The notes under the pieces: generated by a model
Database searches by the model: none
What the model saw: the letters and a program-made list of their open reading frames with translations, nothing else
What the model was told of the DNA's origin: nothing
NCBI RefSeq assembly: GCF_002869965.1
Contig: NZ_PEBS01000015.1
Span: forward strand, 1 to 64,000
Origin: Janthinobacterium sp. ROICE36
Lineage (GTDB): Bacteria; Pseudomonadota; Gammaproteobacteria; Burkholderiales; Burkholderiaceae_D
Direction of reading: 5' to 3'
DNA: 64,000 nt
Program-made: the position numbers and the translations under genes
Shown here: piece by piece, positions 9,775-18,688 of the stretch
Layout of the letters: each line of letters begins with the position of its first letter
Position numbering within the stretch: position 1 is the stretch's first letter

Positions 9775-9902
9775 GGCCAGGGGACAAGGAACAGTATTGC
9801 TGCTTCTGCCAGGAAGTTATTCAGAAGCGCAGTATGGCAGCAAAGCGGACAAGCGTAAATCAGCCAGGCTCAACCAATGAGGCTGGCCTGGCGCAACAAG
9901 GA

Positions 9903-10997
9903 TCAATACGTGTAGAAAATGCGCTGGATTTCTTGCGTACTGTTGGTCTTGGTCAAGGCCAACATCAGCAGGATACGGGCTTTTTGCGGGTTCAGGGTGT
10001 CGGCGACAACACTGTCGAGTTCATCGTCGTTGGCTTCGCCATTGCGCGCCACGATGCCCTGGCCGACGCGGCTGGCACGCACGATCAGTACGCCCTTCTG
10101 GCGCGCTTCCACCAGAGCCGGCTTCATTTGCGCGGCCACGCTGCCATCGCCCACGCCGGCGTGGATGATGCCCTTGGCGCCGGCGGCAATGAAGGCGTCC
10201 ATGCCGACCCGGTTCATATTGGCGTAGCCATAAACGATGTCCACTTGCGGCAGAGCATCGAGCTTGCTGATGTCAAATTCCGATTCCAAGGTGTGCTTGC
10301 GCGTCGACTGGCGGTAGAAAAAGGCCTTGCTGCCCTGGATGTAGCCGAGCATGCCCAGCTCCGGCGACTTGAAGGTGTCGGTCGTCGAGGTATTCGTTTT
10401 GGTGACTTCGCGCGCGGCGTTGATCTGGTCGTTCAATGCCACCAGCACGCCCTTGCCCACGGCTTCCTTGCTGCCGGCCAGCATCACGGCGTTGTACAGG
10501 TTGATGGGGCCGTCAGCCGAGATGGCGGTCGACGGACGCATGGCGCCCACCACCACCACGGGTTTATGGCTTTTCACGGTCAGGTTCAGGAAATACGCCG
10601 TTTCCTCGATGGTGTCGGTGCCGTGCGTGACGACCACGCCATCCACGTCTGGCGAGGCCAGCAGCACGTTGATGCGTTTGGCCAGGGCCAGCCAGTGGCT
10701 ATTGCCCATGCTTTCGCTGGCGATCTGGAACACTTGCTCGCCTTTGACATTCGCCACTTTTTTCAGTTCCGGCACGGCCGCGATCAGGCGCTCGACGCCC
10801 ACGGTGGCCGAGGTGTAACCGACGGTGGTGGTGCTGTCGGCGCCGCTGCCGGCGATGGTGCCGCCCGTGGCCAGAATCACCACGTTCGGCAATTTGACGA
10901 CCGCTTGCTGCGCGCGCGCCGGGGAGGCGGCGATAAAGCCCATCAGCAAGGTAGCCAGCATCAGCTGTGCACAAGAATGGAATTTGCGTGAAAACAT
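9903..10997 (-). CDS. ansB: Periplasmic type II L-asparaginase
   Basis: A 364-residue enzyme hydrolysing asparagine to aspartate and ammonia. A Sec signal peptide spans about residues 1-29 (ending SPARA-QQ). The first catalytic threonine lies in ATGGTIAG and the second in THGTDTIEETA, both matching the two asparaginase signature patterns. Length and export signal fit the high-affinity type II group. Some relatives also hydrolyse glutamine, which the sequence does not decide. It is followed by the MOSC gene after 128 bases, and I see no strong terminator between them. Confidence 0.95.
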   Translation of the reverse strand: MFSRKFHSCAQLMLATLLMGFIAASPARAQQAVVKLPNVVILATGGTIAGSGADSTTTVGYTSATVGVERLIAAVPELKKVANVKGEQVFQIASESMGNSHWLALAKRINVLLASPDVDGVVVTHGTDTIEETAYFLNLTVKSHKPVVVVGAMRPSTAISADGPINLYNAVMLAGSKEAVGKGVLVALNDQINAAREVTKTNTSTTDTFKSPELGMLGYIQGSKAFFYRQSTRKHTLESEFDISKLDALPQVDIVYGYANMNRVGMDAFIAAGAKGIIHAGVGDGSVAAQMKPALVEARQKGVLIVRASRVGQGIVARNGEANDDELDSVVADTLNPQKARILLMLALTKTNSTQEIQRIFYTY

Positions 10998-11130
10998 GGT
11001 GCTCCCGTGAGGTGTACTGTCAAAAATAACAAAGTCGTGTGCAAATTATATGTCATCCATGCCGGGGCAAATCCCGAATTCATGCGTATCGCGCAAACGT
11101 GCGCACCTTCCCATGCGCTACAGTGGCGCC

Positions 11131-11625
11131 ATGTCCACACTGCTCCCCTTCCGTTCTTGCCTCGTCCTGCCGCTGATCTTGATGACGCTGGGCGCCTGCG
11201 CCACGCAGGTGGAACTGCGCATGGCGGCGCAGCAGGAGCAGTTCGCACGCGAGGCGGCCAGCCAGGGCGACTGGGCGCAAGCCATGCGCAGCTATCAGGC
11301 GGCCGTCGACAATGTCGCACTGGGCCGGGGCGACTTCGCTTGGCAGGCGCACCTGCATCACCAGGCGGGACGCGCCGCCAGCGGGGCCTGCCGCTACGAT
11401 GCGGCCGAGTTTCATTTCCGCCAGGCCATCGCGCTTGCAAAGAAGAGCGAATACTCGAGCGCCCTCAGCTACAAGGCGCTGATCGAGCAATATGAACGCC
11501 AGGGCAAGGCGACGCAAGCCCTGGCCGTGCGCAATGAGCTGGGCTTTCATCAATCACGGGCGCTGGGCGCCTTTGCCGACCGGGAATCGCTGCCGGTGGG
11601 CAAGCCATGCGGAGTTCCTCGATGA
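11131..11625 (+). CDS. Small lipoprotein with TPR-like helices, function unknown
   Basis: A 164-residue protein with a lipoprotein signal peptide; the lipobox LGAC places the acylated cysteine near residue 25. The mature part is helical and alanine-rich, with repeating motifs (GDWAQAMRSYQAAV, RYDAAEFHFRQAIAL) resembling two tetratricopeptide repeats. The start at 11131 was chosen because the signal peptide begins there. Its stop overlaps the next start (ATGA), so it is probably co-translated with the MipA/OmpV protein. I do not recognise a specific family. Confidence 0.72.
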   Translation: MSTLLPFRSCLVLPLILMTLGACATQVELRMAAQQEQFAREAASQGDWAQAMRSYQAAVDNVALGRGDFAWQAHLHHQAGRAASGACRYDAAEFHFRQAIALAKKSEYSSALSYKALIEQYERQGKATQALAVRNELGFHQSRALGAFADRESLPVGKPCGVPR

Positions 11626-12458
11626 ACACCGCACCTACCTTGCTTGCCGCCTGCGCCCTCTTTGCCGCCGTGGCACCGGCGCGCGCCGTCGAAGCACCGC
11701 TGCCATTATGGGAAGCGGGCGTGTTTGGCGGCACAGCCGTCACCCCCGCCTATCCCGGCGCCAGCGAGCGCACGACGCGCAGCCTGGCCCTGCCCTATTT
11801 GATTTATCGCGGGAAAGTCTTGCGCGCCGACCGCTCCGGCGTGGGCGCCCGCCTGCTCGACACGGAGCGGGTGGAGTTCGACCTGGGTTTCGCCCTGTCC
11901 TTGCCGGCCAGGTCCAGCGACGTGCCGGCCAGGCGCGGCATGCCGGACCTGGGCACCCTGGTGGAATTTGGCCCGCGCCTGAAAATCAAGCTGGCCGAGC
12001 CGACCCGCAACAGCCGCCTTGGTCTGGAACTGCCCTTGCGCGCCGTCATCGAAGCGCGCGGCGGCCTGCGCCGCCAGGGCGCCACGTTCGAGCCGCGCCT
12101 CGTGTACGCGCTGCAAGGTGATCAGCAGGCATGGCACCTGGACGCCAGCGTCGGCGCCGTACTGGGCAATGCCGCCATCAATGATTACTTGTATGGCGTC
12201 AGCCCCGCGTTTGCCACCGCTCAGCGCCCGGCGTATGCGGCAAAAAGCGGGCTGATGCTCACGCGCCTGGGCCTGGGCGGTTCCTACCGGCTGCAGCGGG
12301 ACTGGCGCGCCTTGGCCTTTTTGCGCTACGACAACTACGCAAGCGTCGCCAACCGCGCCAGCCCCCTGCTGCGCCAGAACAGCGGCACCTCGGCCGGCAT
12401 CAGCCTGATGTGGACGTGGCAACGCTCGGATAGTCTGGCACGCGGCCCGGACGGTTAG
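11622..12458 (+). CDS. MipA/OmpV family outer membrane protein
   Basis: A 278-residue protein with a signal peptide (cleavage near ARA-VEA) and a beta-barrel pattern. MipA/OmpV features are visible: PLWEAGVFGG near the N-terminus, YPGA, LPYLIYRG, and a terminal aromatic strand (SAGISLMWTW). In E. coli MipA scaffolds murein enzymes, but most members have no known role. The start at 11622 has GGAG 7 bases upstream and overlaps the lipoprotein stop. It ends 5 bases before the convergent TonB receptor gene. Confidence 0.85.
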   Translation: MNTAPTLLAACALFAAVAPARAVEAPLPLWEAGVFGGTAVTPAYPGASERTTRSLALPYLIYRGKVLRADRSGVGARLLDTERVEFDLGFALSLPARSSDVPARRGMPDLGTLVEFGPRLKIKLAEPTRNSRLGLELPLRAVIEARGGLRRQGATFEPRLVYALQGDQQAWHLDASVGAVLGNAAINDYLYGVSPAFATAQRPAYAAKSGLMLTRLGLGGSYRLQRDWRALAFLRYDNYASVANRASPLLRQNSGTSAGISLMWTWQRSDSLARGPDG

Positions 12459-12463
12459 CCAGC

Positions 12464-14920
12464 TTAAAACTCCGTCGTGGCCGACAGCATGAGCGTCCGC
12501 GGCGCGCCCAGGCCCAGGCTGGTCCATTGCGGTAGCGCCCAGTACGCCTTGTTGCCGACGTTCGTCATACTGGCGCGCACGGTCAGGGGCCGGCCAACCG
12601 CCTTCGTCGCATAGCGGGCGCCCAGGTCAAACACGGTACGGCCCGGCACGGACATCGAGTTGTCGGCATTGATGTATTGCTTCGATGCCGCCGTCGCATT
12701 CGCCGTCAGGGTCACGCCGGGGATGGCGGGCGTATCCCATTCGACGCCCAGCTTGGCTTGCAGCTTGGGCACGCCCGCAGCCTGCTTGCCCTGGTTGGCG
12801 CCACCCACCGTCTTGCTCAAGACGGGATCGACATACGCCACGCCGCCCATCAGGCGCACGTCGCGCAGGGGCGAACCGAAGAAACCCCAGTCAATGCCGC
12901 GGTTGCGCTGTTCGCCGCCGAAGGAAAAAATATTGCTGACGGGATCGACATAACTGCTGGGCCGCTTGATTTCATACACGCTGAGCGTATGCGCGAACTC
13001 GCCCAGGTAGACCTTGAAGCCAAGCTCCGCCTGCTTCGACTTGTACGGTGCAAAAACCTCGCCCGAGTTGGCCGCCGTCAATGGCGCCGTGGCGCCCTGG
13101 CTCAAGCCTTCGATGTAGTTGCCGTACAGGGAAATCGTCTTGCTGGCCTTGACCAGCAAGGCGACGGCCGGCGTGGTGGCGCCTTCGTCATAACGCGAGG
13201 TGTGCGCGCCCGTCTTAATGTTGAAGTTATCGCTGAGCACCTGCTGGTGGCGCAAGCCCACCGTCAGCTGCACCTTGTCTTGCGCAAAGGAAAGCGTGTC
13301 GACCAGGCCGACACTGGCCAGGCGCAGTTCCGCCTTGGAAATTTGCGGCGCCTCGAAGCGCGTCGCCGGTCCCCAGACGGGGTGATAGATATTCGTGATC
13401 CAGTCTTTCGCCAGGGTATTCCTGCGGCCGTACTGCTTGTCCGTATGCTGATAATGGGTGGCGTTCACGGCCCATTGATGGCCGATATCGCCCGTGCGCA
13501 GCTTGCCCCGCAAGCCCACTTCGGCCGACTGCTTTTCCACGTCAAAACCCAGGTCGGCAAGATTGGTGCGGTAGTCGCCAGCCGTGTTGAATACCTGGAT
13601 CAGGTAAGCACCCGTCGACTGGTAGTCGGCCCGGCTGGCGCCCACGGCCGCGTAGGCCATCACTTGCTCATTCAGGTCCAGCTCGCCGCGCAGCATGGCG
13701 CCCTTGTCCTTGGTGTCGTAGAACGCCCAGCTGGGATTGAGCAGGGTTTCCGCTTTCGGCGGACGCGGCACTGGCAAGCCGGCGGCCAGGTTGACGCCCC
13801 GGTTCAAGCCATCGGCGCGGTCTTCGCTGCTGTACAGGTCGGCGGACAGGCGCGCGCCTACGCCACGCCAGTCCAGGCCCACGGACGCGAGCCGGGTCTT
13901 CTTTTTCTGCTGCTCGATGGCGCCTTCACCATCGCGGTAGACGCCGTTGACGCGGATACCGAATTGTTTATGCTCGCCAAAACGCCGGCCCAGGTCCACG
14001 TGGCCGCCCCATTGCGAGTCCGACATATATGATGCCGTCACGCGCGCCAGTGGCGCATCGCCCGCGCGCTTGGGCACCAGATTGATGCTGCCGCCTACCG
14101 AACCGCCCGGCGGCATGCCGTTGAGCAAGGCCGACGGTCCCTTCTGCAGGTCGATGCGTTCGAACATTTCGGGCGAGGTGCGGTAATAGGGCGAGATGCC
14201 GTACAGCCCGCCAAACGCGACGTCACCGATATTCGAACTGAAGCCCCGTATCGAATAATTCTCGCCGATGATACCCGTCATGCCGCTGCTGAAGACGGTA
14301 GGGTCGGTGGCGGAAATCACATCGGTGATATCGCGCGCCTGCCGGTCTTCGATGAATTTATCCGTATAGCTGATGGTGTTGAACGGGGTTTCCATGAAGT
14401 CCTTGTCGCCCAGGAATCCCACACGGCCGCCGGACGCCACTTGGCCGCCTGCATAAGCATCCGTCACGCTGTGGCCCTTGCCCCACACCGTCACGGCAGG
14501 CATGGTCGCGGCGGCCTCGGCGGCAGCGCTATGCGCCGGTTCGCGGCGCAGCGTGTAACTGCCATTGCCTTCGCGCACGGCCTGCAAGCCGTGTCCGCGC
14601 AGCAATTCATAAAAGCCTTCTGGCACGCTATAGCTGCCGGACAAGCCCGCGCTATTCTTGCCCTGCAGCAGGCTAGCCTCGACCGTCAATTCGATCCCCG
14701 CCGCCGCCGCGAAAGTGTTGAGTGCCAAGCCCAGTGCACCGGCCGGCACGCTGAACGCTTGCCGGGCTTGCGCTGCTTGCGCCGCTTGTGCAAAGGCTGA
14801 CGGGGCCGCCACGCCCAGCGCCCCCACGCCCACGCCCGTGATGAGCGCCAGTTGCACGGCGGTGGCGATGCGGCTCAGGTTCAAGCTGGGAAGGTGGCGC
14901 GTTGGCATGCGTTGTGTCAT
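12464..14920 (-). CDS. TonB-dependent siderophore receptor with STN signalling domain
   Basis: An 818-residue outer membrane receptor. After a long signal peptide, residues about 52-125 form a secretin/TonB N-terminal (STN) domain (SVPAGALGLALNTFA). Next come a TonB-box-like segment (AVTVWG), a plug domain from about 170, and a 22-strand barrel ending in TLMLSATTEF with the usual terminal phenylalanine. STN-bearing receptors signal ligand binding to a FecR-type anti-sigma factor; such a pair is encoded 7 kb upstream on this strand. The start at 14920 has AGGA 8 bases upstream. The transported siderophore cannot be named from sequence. Confidence 0.93.
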   Translation of the reverse strand: MTQRMPTRHLPSLNLSRIATAVQLALITGVGVGALGVAAPSAFAQAAQAAQARQAFSVPAGALGLALNTFAAAAGIELTVEASLLQGKNSAGLSGSYSVPEGFYELLRGHGLQAVREGNGSYTLRREPAHSAAAEAAATMPAVTVWGKGHSVTDAYAGGQVASGGRVGFLGDKDFMETPFNTISYTDKFIEDRQARDITDVISATDPTVFSSGMTGIIGENYSIRGFSSNIGDVAFGGLYGISPYYRTSPEMFERIDLQKGPSALLNGMPPGGSVGGSINLVPKRAGDAPLARVTASYMSDSQWGGHVDLGRRFGEHKQFGIRVNGVYRDGEGAIEQQKKKTRLASVGLDWRGVGARLSADLYSSEDRADGLNRGVNLAAGLPVPRPPKAETLLNPSWAFYDTKDKGAMLRGELDLNEQVMAYAAVGASRADYQSTGAYLIQVFNTAGDYRTNLADLGFDVEKQSAEVGLRGKLRTGDIGHQWAVNATHYQHTDKQYGRRNTLAKDWITNIYHPVWGPATRFEAPQISKAELRLASVGLVDTLSFAQDKVQLTVGLRHQQVLSDNFNIKTGAHTSRYDEGATTPAVALLVKASKTISLYGNYIEGLSQGATAPLTAANSGEVFAPYKSKQAELGFKVYLGEFAHTLSVYEIKRPSSYVDPVSNIFSFGGEQRNRGIDWGFFGSPLRDVRLMGGVAYVDPVLSKTVGGANQGKQAAGVPKLQAKLGVEWDTPAIPGVTLTANATAASKQYINADNSMSVPGRTVFDLGARYATKAVGRPLTVRASMTNVGNKAYWALPQWTSLGLGAPRTLMLSATTEF

Positions 14921-14953
14921 AGAGTAAATCCTTTCAGATGGATGATTGCTTGT

Positions 14954-14993
14954 TCTCACCCTATTTCCCGAACGAAAAGGCAAAACCCCCAAT
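14954..14993 (-). promoter_or_regulatory. Candidate FecI-type promoter of the TonB receptor gene
   Basis: This 40-base segment is identical at 35 of 40 positions to 22271-22310, upstream of the transporter operon. The minus strand contains TTTTCGTTCGGGAAATAGGG. The conserved core (T/C)TCGTTCGGG resembles, from memory, the region just downstream of the -10 in the E. coli fecA promoter. It lies 34-73 bases upstream of the receptor start. The assignment is inference from conservation and from the FecI-type sigma gene in the same cluster. Confidence 0.6.
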
Positions 14994-15009
14994 GCAAATA
15001 CGAATCATT
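14991..15009. promoter_or_regulatory. Candidate Fur box upstream of the TonB receptor gene
   Basis: AATGCAAATACGAATCATT matches the inverted Fur pattern AATGATAATnATTATCATT at 13 of 18 positions. It lies just upstream of the conserved promoter element of the receptor gene, which would fit iron repression. It is weaker than the Fur box at the fecI gene. Confidence 0.4.
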
Positions 15010-15023
15010 ACGAAAATTATTGA

Positions 15024-16007
15024 TTACTGATACCCCTTCAGCACGTCGTTGATCACCAACTTGAGTGACGTCACGCTGGCCGCCGTGATGTACCAGGCGT
15101 CCGCATCGACGAAGACCACGCGGCCGTTCTTCCAGGCATTGGTTTGGCGCAGCAGCGGATTGGCCATCTGCTCTGCCGTCATGACGGGACGGTGCTCCAT
15201 CACAGCCGTGCGGTCCACCACATAGATGATGTCAGGATTGGCTTGCTGAATGAATTCGCTGGAAATGGGTTGCCCATGCAAGCCCGCTTCGATGGCCGAG
15301 CTGGCCGGTTTCACACCCAGCGCATCAAAAACAAAACCGTAGCGTGACTGCACGCCGAACGCGCTGAAGGCGCCGTTGTTGTGCAGCACGATCAGCGCTC
15401 TCTCGGGACGGTCCTGCGTCACCTTGCGCGCGTCCGCCACCTTCGCGTCGAGCTCAGCGGCTTTCTGGCGAGCAAGGTCTTCCTTGCCGAAGATATGCCC
15501 CAGTGTCAGCAAATGTTGCTTGACCACCTCGATGTGCTTGCTTTCGCTGTTCTGGTAATCCACGTCGAAATGCAAGGTGGGCGCGATCTGGCTCAGTTCC
15601 TTGTAGTGGTTGGCCTGAATCGACGTCATCAGTATCAGGTCGGGCTTGAGTGCGTGGATATGCTCGAGGTTCGGTTGCACGATGGCGCCCAGGTCGCGGA
15701 TGGCCTGGTCATCCTTGTAACGGGTGAGGAAATGCGGTACGTAATCCTTCACCATGCCGGCCACGGGCACGCCCAGCTGGTCGAGGAAATCGACTTCGTT
15801 CATGTCGAGCACGGCCACGCTCTACGGACGATGTTTGAGCACCGTCGTGCCCAATTTATGCACGATGGTGATGGGAGAAAATGTCTGCTGTGTAGCTGCA
15901 GCGGCAACTGCCTTCGGCGCCGTGGCCGCCTTGTCGGTGCAGCCTTGCAAGGCGGTCATGGTGGTGAGCAGCACGGCCAGCGCGCAGCGCGATTTGTTCC
16001 AGATCAT
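15024..16007 (-). pseudogene. Siderophore-binding lipoprotein gene interrupted by an in-frame amber codon
   Basis: Read through the stop, this is a 327-codon periplasmic ferric-siderophore binding protein of the FatB/CeuE/YclQ type. It has a lipoprotein signal (lipobox LQGC), then the typical TVLKHRP-x-SVAVLDMNEVDFLDQLGVPV region, and ends LKLVINDVLKGYQ. Codon 62 (15822-15824) is TAG, in the same frame as both halves, where relatives usually carry glutamine; a single C-to-T change of CAG explains it. AGGAG lies 6 bases before the ATG at 16007, one base after the ATPase stop. Restart at GTG or ATG after the stop would give a product without an export signal. Suppression or sequencing error are alternatives. 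Confidence 0.82.
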
Positions 16008-16008
16008 C

Positions 16009-16779
16009 TCAAGCTCCTGTGGGGGTAAAGTAATTGCAGACGCAGCCGTGCTCGTTGCGCACGATGTGAAAATCGATGTCGTACAGGGCGCGCAAGCGTG
16101 CCTCGGTGACGACCTCGTGCGCGGGCCCACTGAAGCGCACGGCGCCGCCCTGCATGGCCACGATGTGGTCCGAGTAATTGGCGGCGAAGTTGATGTCGTG
16201 GATCACCAAAATCACGGTGCGGCCCTGCTCGTCGCACAGACGGCGCAAGGCGCGCATGATCTGCACGGCGTGTTTCATGTCCAGGTTGTTGAGCGGCTCG
16301 TCGAGCAGCAAAATGTCCGTCTGCTGGGCAATCGTCATGGCCAGAAAGGCCATCTGGCGCTGGCCGCCGCTCAGCTCATCGACGTAGGCCAGGCGCAAAG
16401 GTTGCAGCGACAAAAAGGCGATGGCGTCATCGATGGCCAGCCGGTCCTGCGGCGTCAGCGTGCCGCGGCTGTAGGGGAAGCGGCCGAAGGCGACCAGTTC
16501 TTCCACCGTCAGGCGCAGCTTGAAATCAGGCGACTGGCGCAGGGTGGCCACTAGTCGCGCATAGTCCTGGATCTTGATTGCCCCGATATCGCGGCCACCG
16601 ATCAGGATTTGTCCTCCGCCAGGCTCCAACAGGCGCGCGATCAGCATCAGCAAGGTGGTCTTGCCGGCGCCATTCGGGCCGATCAAGGACGTCACTTTCC
16701 CCTTGGGAAACTGCGCGCTGACGTCGTTCAGCACGCGCCTGGCGTCGTAGCTTTTTTCAATCTGTTTGACGTGGATCAT
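16009..16779 (-). CDS. Ferric-siderophore ABC importer, ATP-binding protein
   Basis: A 256-residue ATPase of the FecE/FepC/YclP type. Walker [10 protein letters not shown], signature LSGGQRQ, Walker B ILLLDEP and the switch histidine in VIHDIN are all present. It energises the two FecCD-type permeases encoded immediately upstream; its ATG overlaps the stop of the neighbouring permease (ATGA). The start at 16779 fits the conserved opening MIHVKQIEKSY. Confidence 0.93.
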   Translation of the reverse strand: MIHVKQIEKSYDARRVLNDVSAQFPKGKVTSLIGPNGAGKTTLLMLIARLLEPGGGQILIGGRDIGAIKIQDYARLVATLRQSPDFKLRLTVEELVAFGRFPYSRGTLTPQDRLAIDDAIAFLSLQPLRLAYVDELSGGQRQMAFLAMTIAQQTDILLLDEPLNNLDMKHAVQIMRALRRLCDEQGRTVILVIHDINFAANYSDHIVAMQGGAVRFSGPAHEVVTEARLRALYDIDFHIVRNEHGCVCNYFTPTGA

Positions 16780-17726
16780 GCGGTGCCTCGGGTGCGGACC
16801 ATGAGCGCGAGGAAATACGCGCCACACACCAGGTTGACGAGGATGCCAACGGTAGTCCGGTAGTTGAAAACATGTTCGACCAGCAGCTGGGCGACGAGGA
16901 AGATGGCAATGGCGATGACGCAGCCCAGCGGCAGGATGGCACGGTGGCGCGCCGTGCCGGCCAGGGCATAAGTCGTATTCGCCACAAAGATACCCATGAA
17001 GGCCGTCGGTCCCAGCAAGCTGGTCGACACGGCTACCAGCACGGCGATCAGCGCCAGCTGCAACTGCACCATGCGCCGGTAATCGATACCCAGCGAGATG
17101 GCTTGCTCGCGGCCCAGCACCAGCACGTCGAGCGCCGGCAAAGTTTTCAGCACGGCCACGCAGGCGGCGCCCACCAGCAGGGCTGCGTACAGTAATTGTG
17201 CGGGCTGCGCCTTGTTGAACGATGCCTGGCTGAATCCTTGCAGGATGGCAAATTCGCCGGGACTGATGCGCAGCTGGATGAACTGGGTGAACGTGCCGAT
17301 CACCAGCGTCAGCACGAATCCCAGCAGCAACAGGAAATACACGTTGTTCTTGCCATCACGAAACAGCCAATAATGGATGGCCCAGGAGTAGGCCAGCATC
17401 AGCGCCATCGACAGCACGAAGTTGCCGTTGTGTCCCAGCAGCACCACGCTGTGCATGCCCATCGCAAGGATCAGCAGCGACTGCAGCAGCAGGTACACGG
17501 CTTCGTAGCCCATGACGGCCGGCGTCAGAATGCGGTTGCCAGCAATAGTCTGGAAAACAATCGAAGACACGGCCACGCAGACGCCGCCGATGACGATGGC
17601 GGCCAGCCGCGCCAGGCGCTTGGGGAGGATGTAATCGACATCGAAGTTTGCGCCCGCGCAAAGGAAAACCAGCGCCAGCGCAACGACGAGCAGCCAGAGC
17701 GTGCGCTGCTTGAAGATGCGCTTCAT
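16776..17726 (-). CDS. Ferric-siderophore ABC importer permease (FecCD family), second
   Basis: A 316-residue integral membrane protein with 9-10 hydrophobic helices. FecCD signatures visible include GGVCVAVSSIVFQ and GPTAFMGIFVAN. It belongs to the YclO/CeuC/VctG branch that pairs with a second permease rather than with itself. The start at 17726 overlaps the previous permease stop (ATGA), showing translational coupling. Confidence 0.92.
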   Translation of the reverse strand: MKRIFKQRTLWLLVVALALVFLCAGANFDVDYILPKRLARLAAIVIGGVCVAVSSIVFQTIAGNRILTPAVMGYEAVYLLLQSLLILAMGMHSVVLLGHNGNFVLSMALMLAYSWAIHYWLFRDGKNNVYFLLLLGFVLTLVIGTFTQFIQLRISPGEFAILQGFSQASFNKAQPAQLLYAALLVGAACVAVLKTLPALDVLVLGREQAISLGIDYRRMVQLQLALIAVLVAVSTSLLGPTAFMGIFVANTTYALAGTARHRAILPLGCVIAIAIFLVAQLLVEHVFNYRTTVGILVNLVCGAYFLALMVRTRGTA

Positions 17727-18688
17727 CGCCGCCCCCGGATGATCAATATGAGGAACAGCACCCCGCCCACGCCGCCCGCCGTCAGGCCGATCGGCACCTC
17801 GAACGGGTAGATCAGCAAGCGCCCGGCGATGTCGCAGGCCAGCAGCAGCGAGGCGCCGCACAGGGCCACGATGGGCAAGGTACGGCCCAGGTTGTCGCCA
17901 TGGCGCAAGGCCACCAGGTTCGGAATGGCCAGCCCGACGAACGGGATGGCCCCCACCGTGATCACCGTGGCAGCCACGGTGACGGCCACCAGCATCAGGC
18001 CCAGCGCCACCATGCCCGCATAATTCAAGCCCAGGCTGGTGGCCATGCCTTCTCCCATGCCCAGCACGGTAAAGCGTTGCGCGTACAAATACGTAAGGAC
18101 AACGATGGGCAAGATCAGATAAATGATTTCATAGTTGCCCTGCACGATGCGCGAAAAATCGCCGAGCAGCCAGCCCTGCATGCTTTGCAACATATTGTTA
18201 CGGTAGGCATAAAACTCGGCCACGGCACTAAGCACGCCGCCATACACGAGACCGATCACGGGGACCAGCATCGTATTCTTGAAGCGGATGCGGCGGATCA
18301 GGGCCACATACAGTACGCTGGCGACAAGGCAAAAGGCCAGAGCGAAGGCCATCTTGCCGGCCGTGCCCGCCGCAGGCGCCACGGTCAGCGCAACGAGGAT
18401 GCCCAGCTTGGCCGCGTCGAGCCCGCCCGAAGTGGCAGGTTCGACAAACTTGTTGCGCACAATGTGCTGCAGGATGACGCCACACACGGACAGGCCCACT
18501 CCCGTCAGTACCAGCGCCGCCAAACGGGGCAGCCGACTGGCCGTCAAGGTCAGCCAGGTATCGCCGGACAGCGCGCCGGAAGACGACGATAGCGACAGCA
18601 GCTGCGCCCACTCCATTTGCCTGGCGCCGACCAGCAAGGATGCCCAGCACAGCAGCAGGAAGACAAAAAACAGACGTGCGCGTGTCAA
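17723..18688 (-). CDS. Ferric-siderophore ABC importer permease (FecCD family), first
   Basis: A 321-residue integral membrane protein of the FecCD family. RLPRLAALVLTGVGLSVCGVI is the conserved early helix and VGAIPFVGLAIPN the conserved late loop. The likely start is a TTG at 18686-18688 with GGAG 7 bases upstream; it overlaps the stop of the preceding ABC gene (TTGA). A downstream ATG would remove the first helix. Similar pairs of permeases carry catecholate-type siderophores in YclNOPQ- and CeuBCDE-like systems. Confidence 0.88.
   Translation of the reverse strand: MTRARLFFVFLLLCWASLLVGARQMEWAQLLSLSSSSGALSGDTWLTLTASRLPRLAALVLTGVGLSVCGVILQHIVRNKFVEPATSGGLDAAKLGILVALTVAPAAGTAGKMAFALAFCLVASVLYVALIRRIRFKNTMLVPVIGLVYGGVLSAVAEFYAYRNNMLQSMQGWLLGDFSRIVQGNYEIIYLILPIVVLTYLYAQRFTVLGMGEGMATSLGLNYAGMVALGLMLVAVTVAATVITVGAIPFVGLAIPNLVALRHGDNLGRTLPIVALCGASLLLACDIAGRLLIYPFEVPIGLTAGGVGGVLFLILIIRGRR

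Noticed and set aside
9868..9895. Hairpin CCAGGCTC/GAGGCTGG downstream of the asparaginase gene as a terminator
   Set aside because: The stem has a mismatch and no T tract follows on the minus strand.
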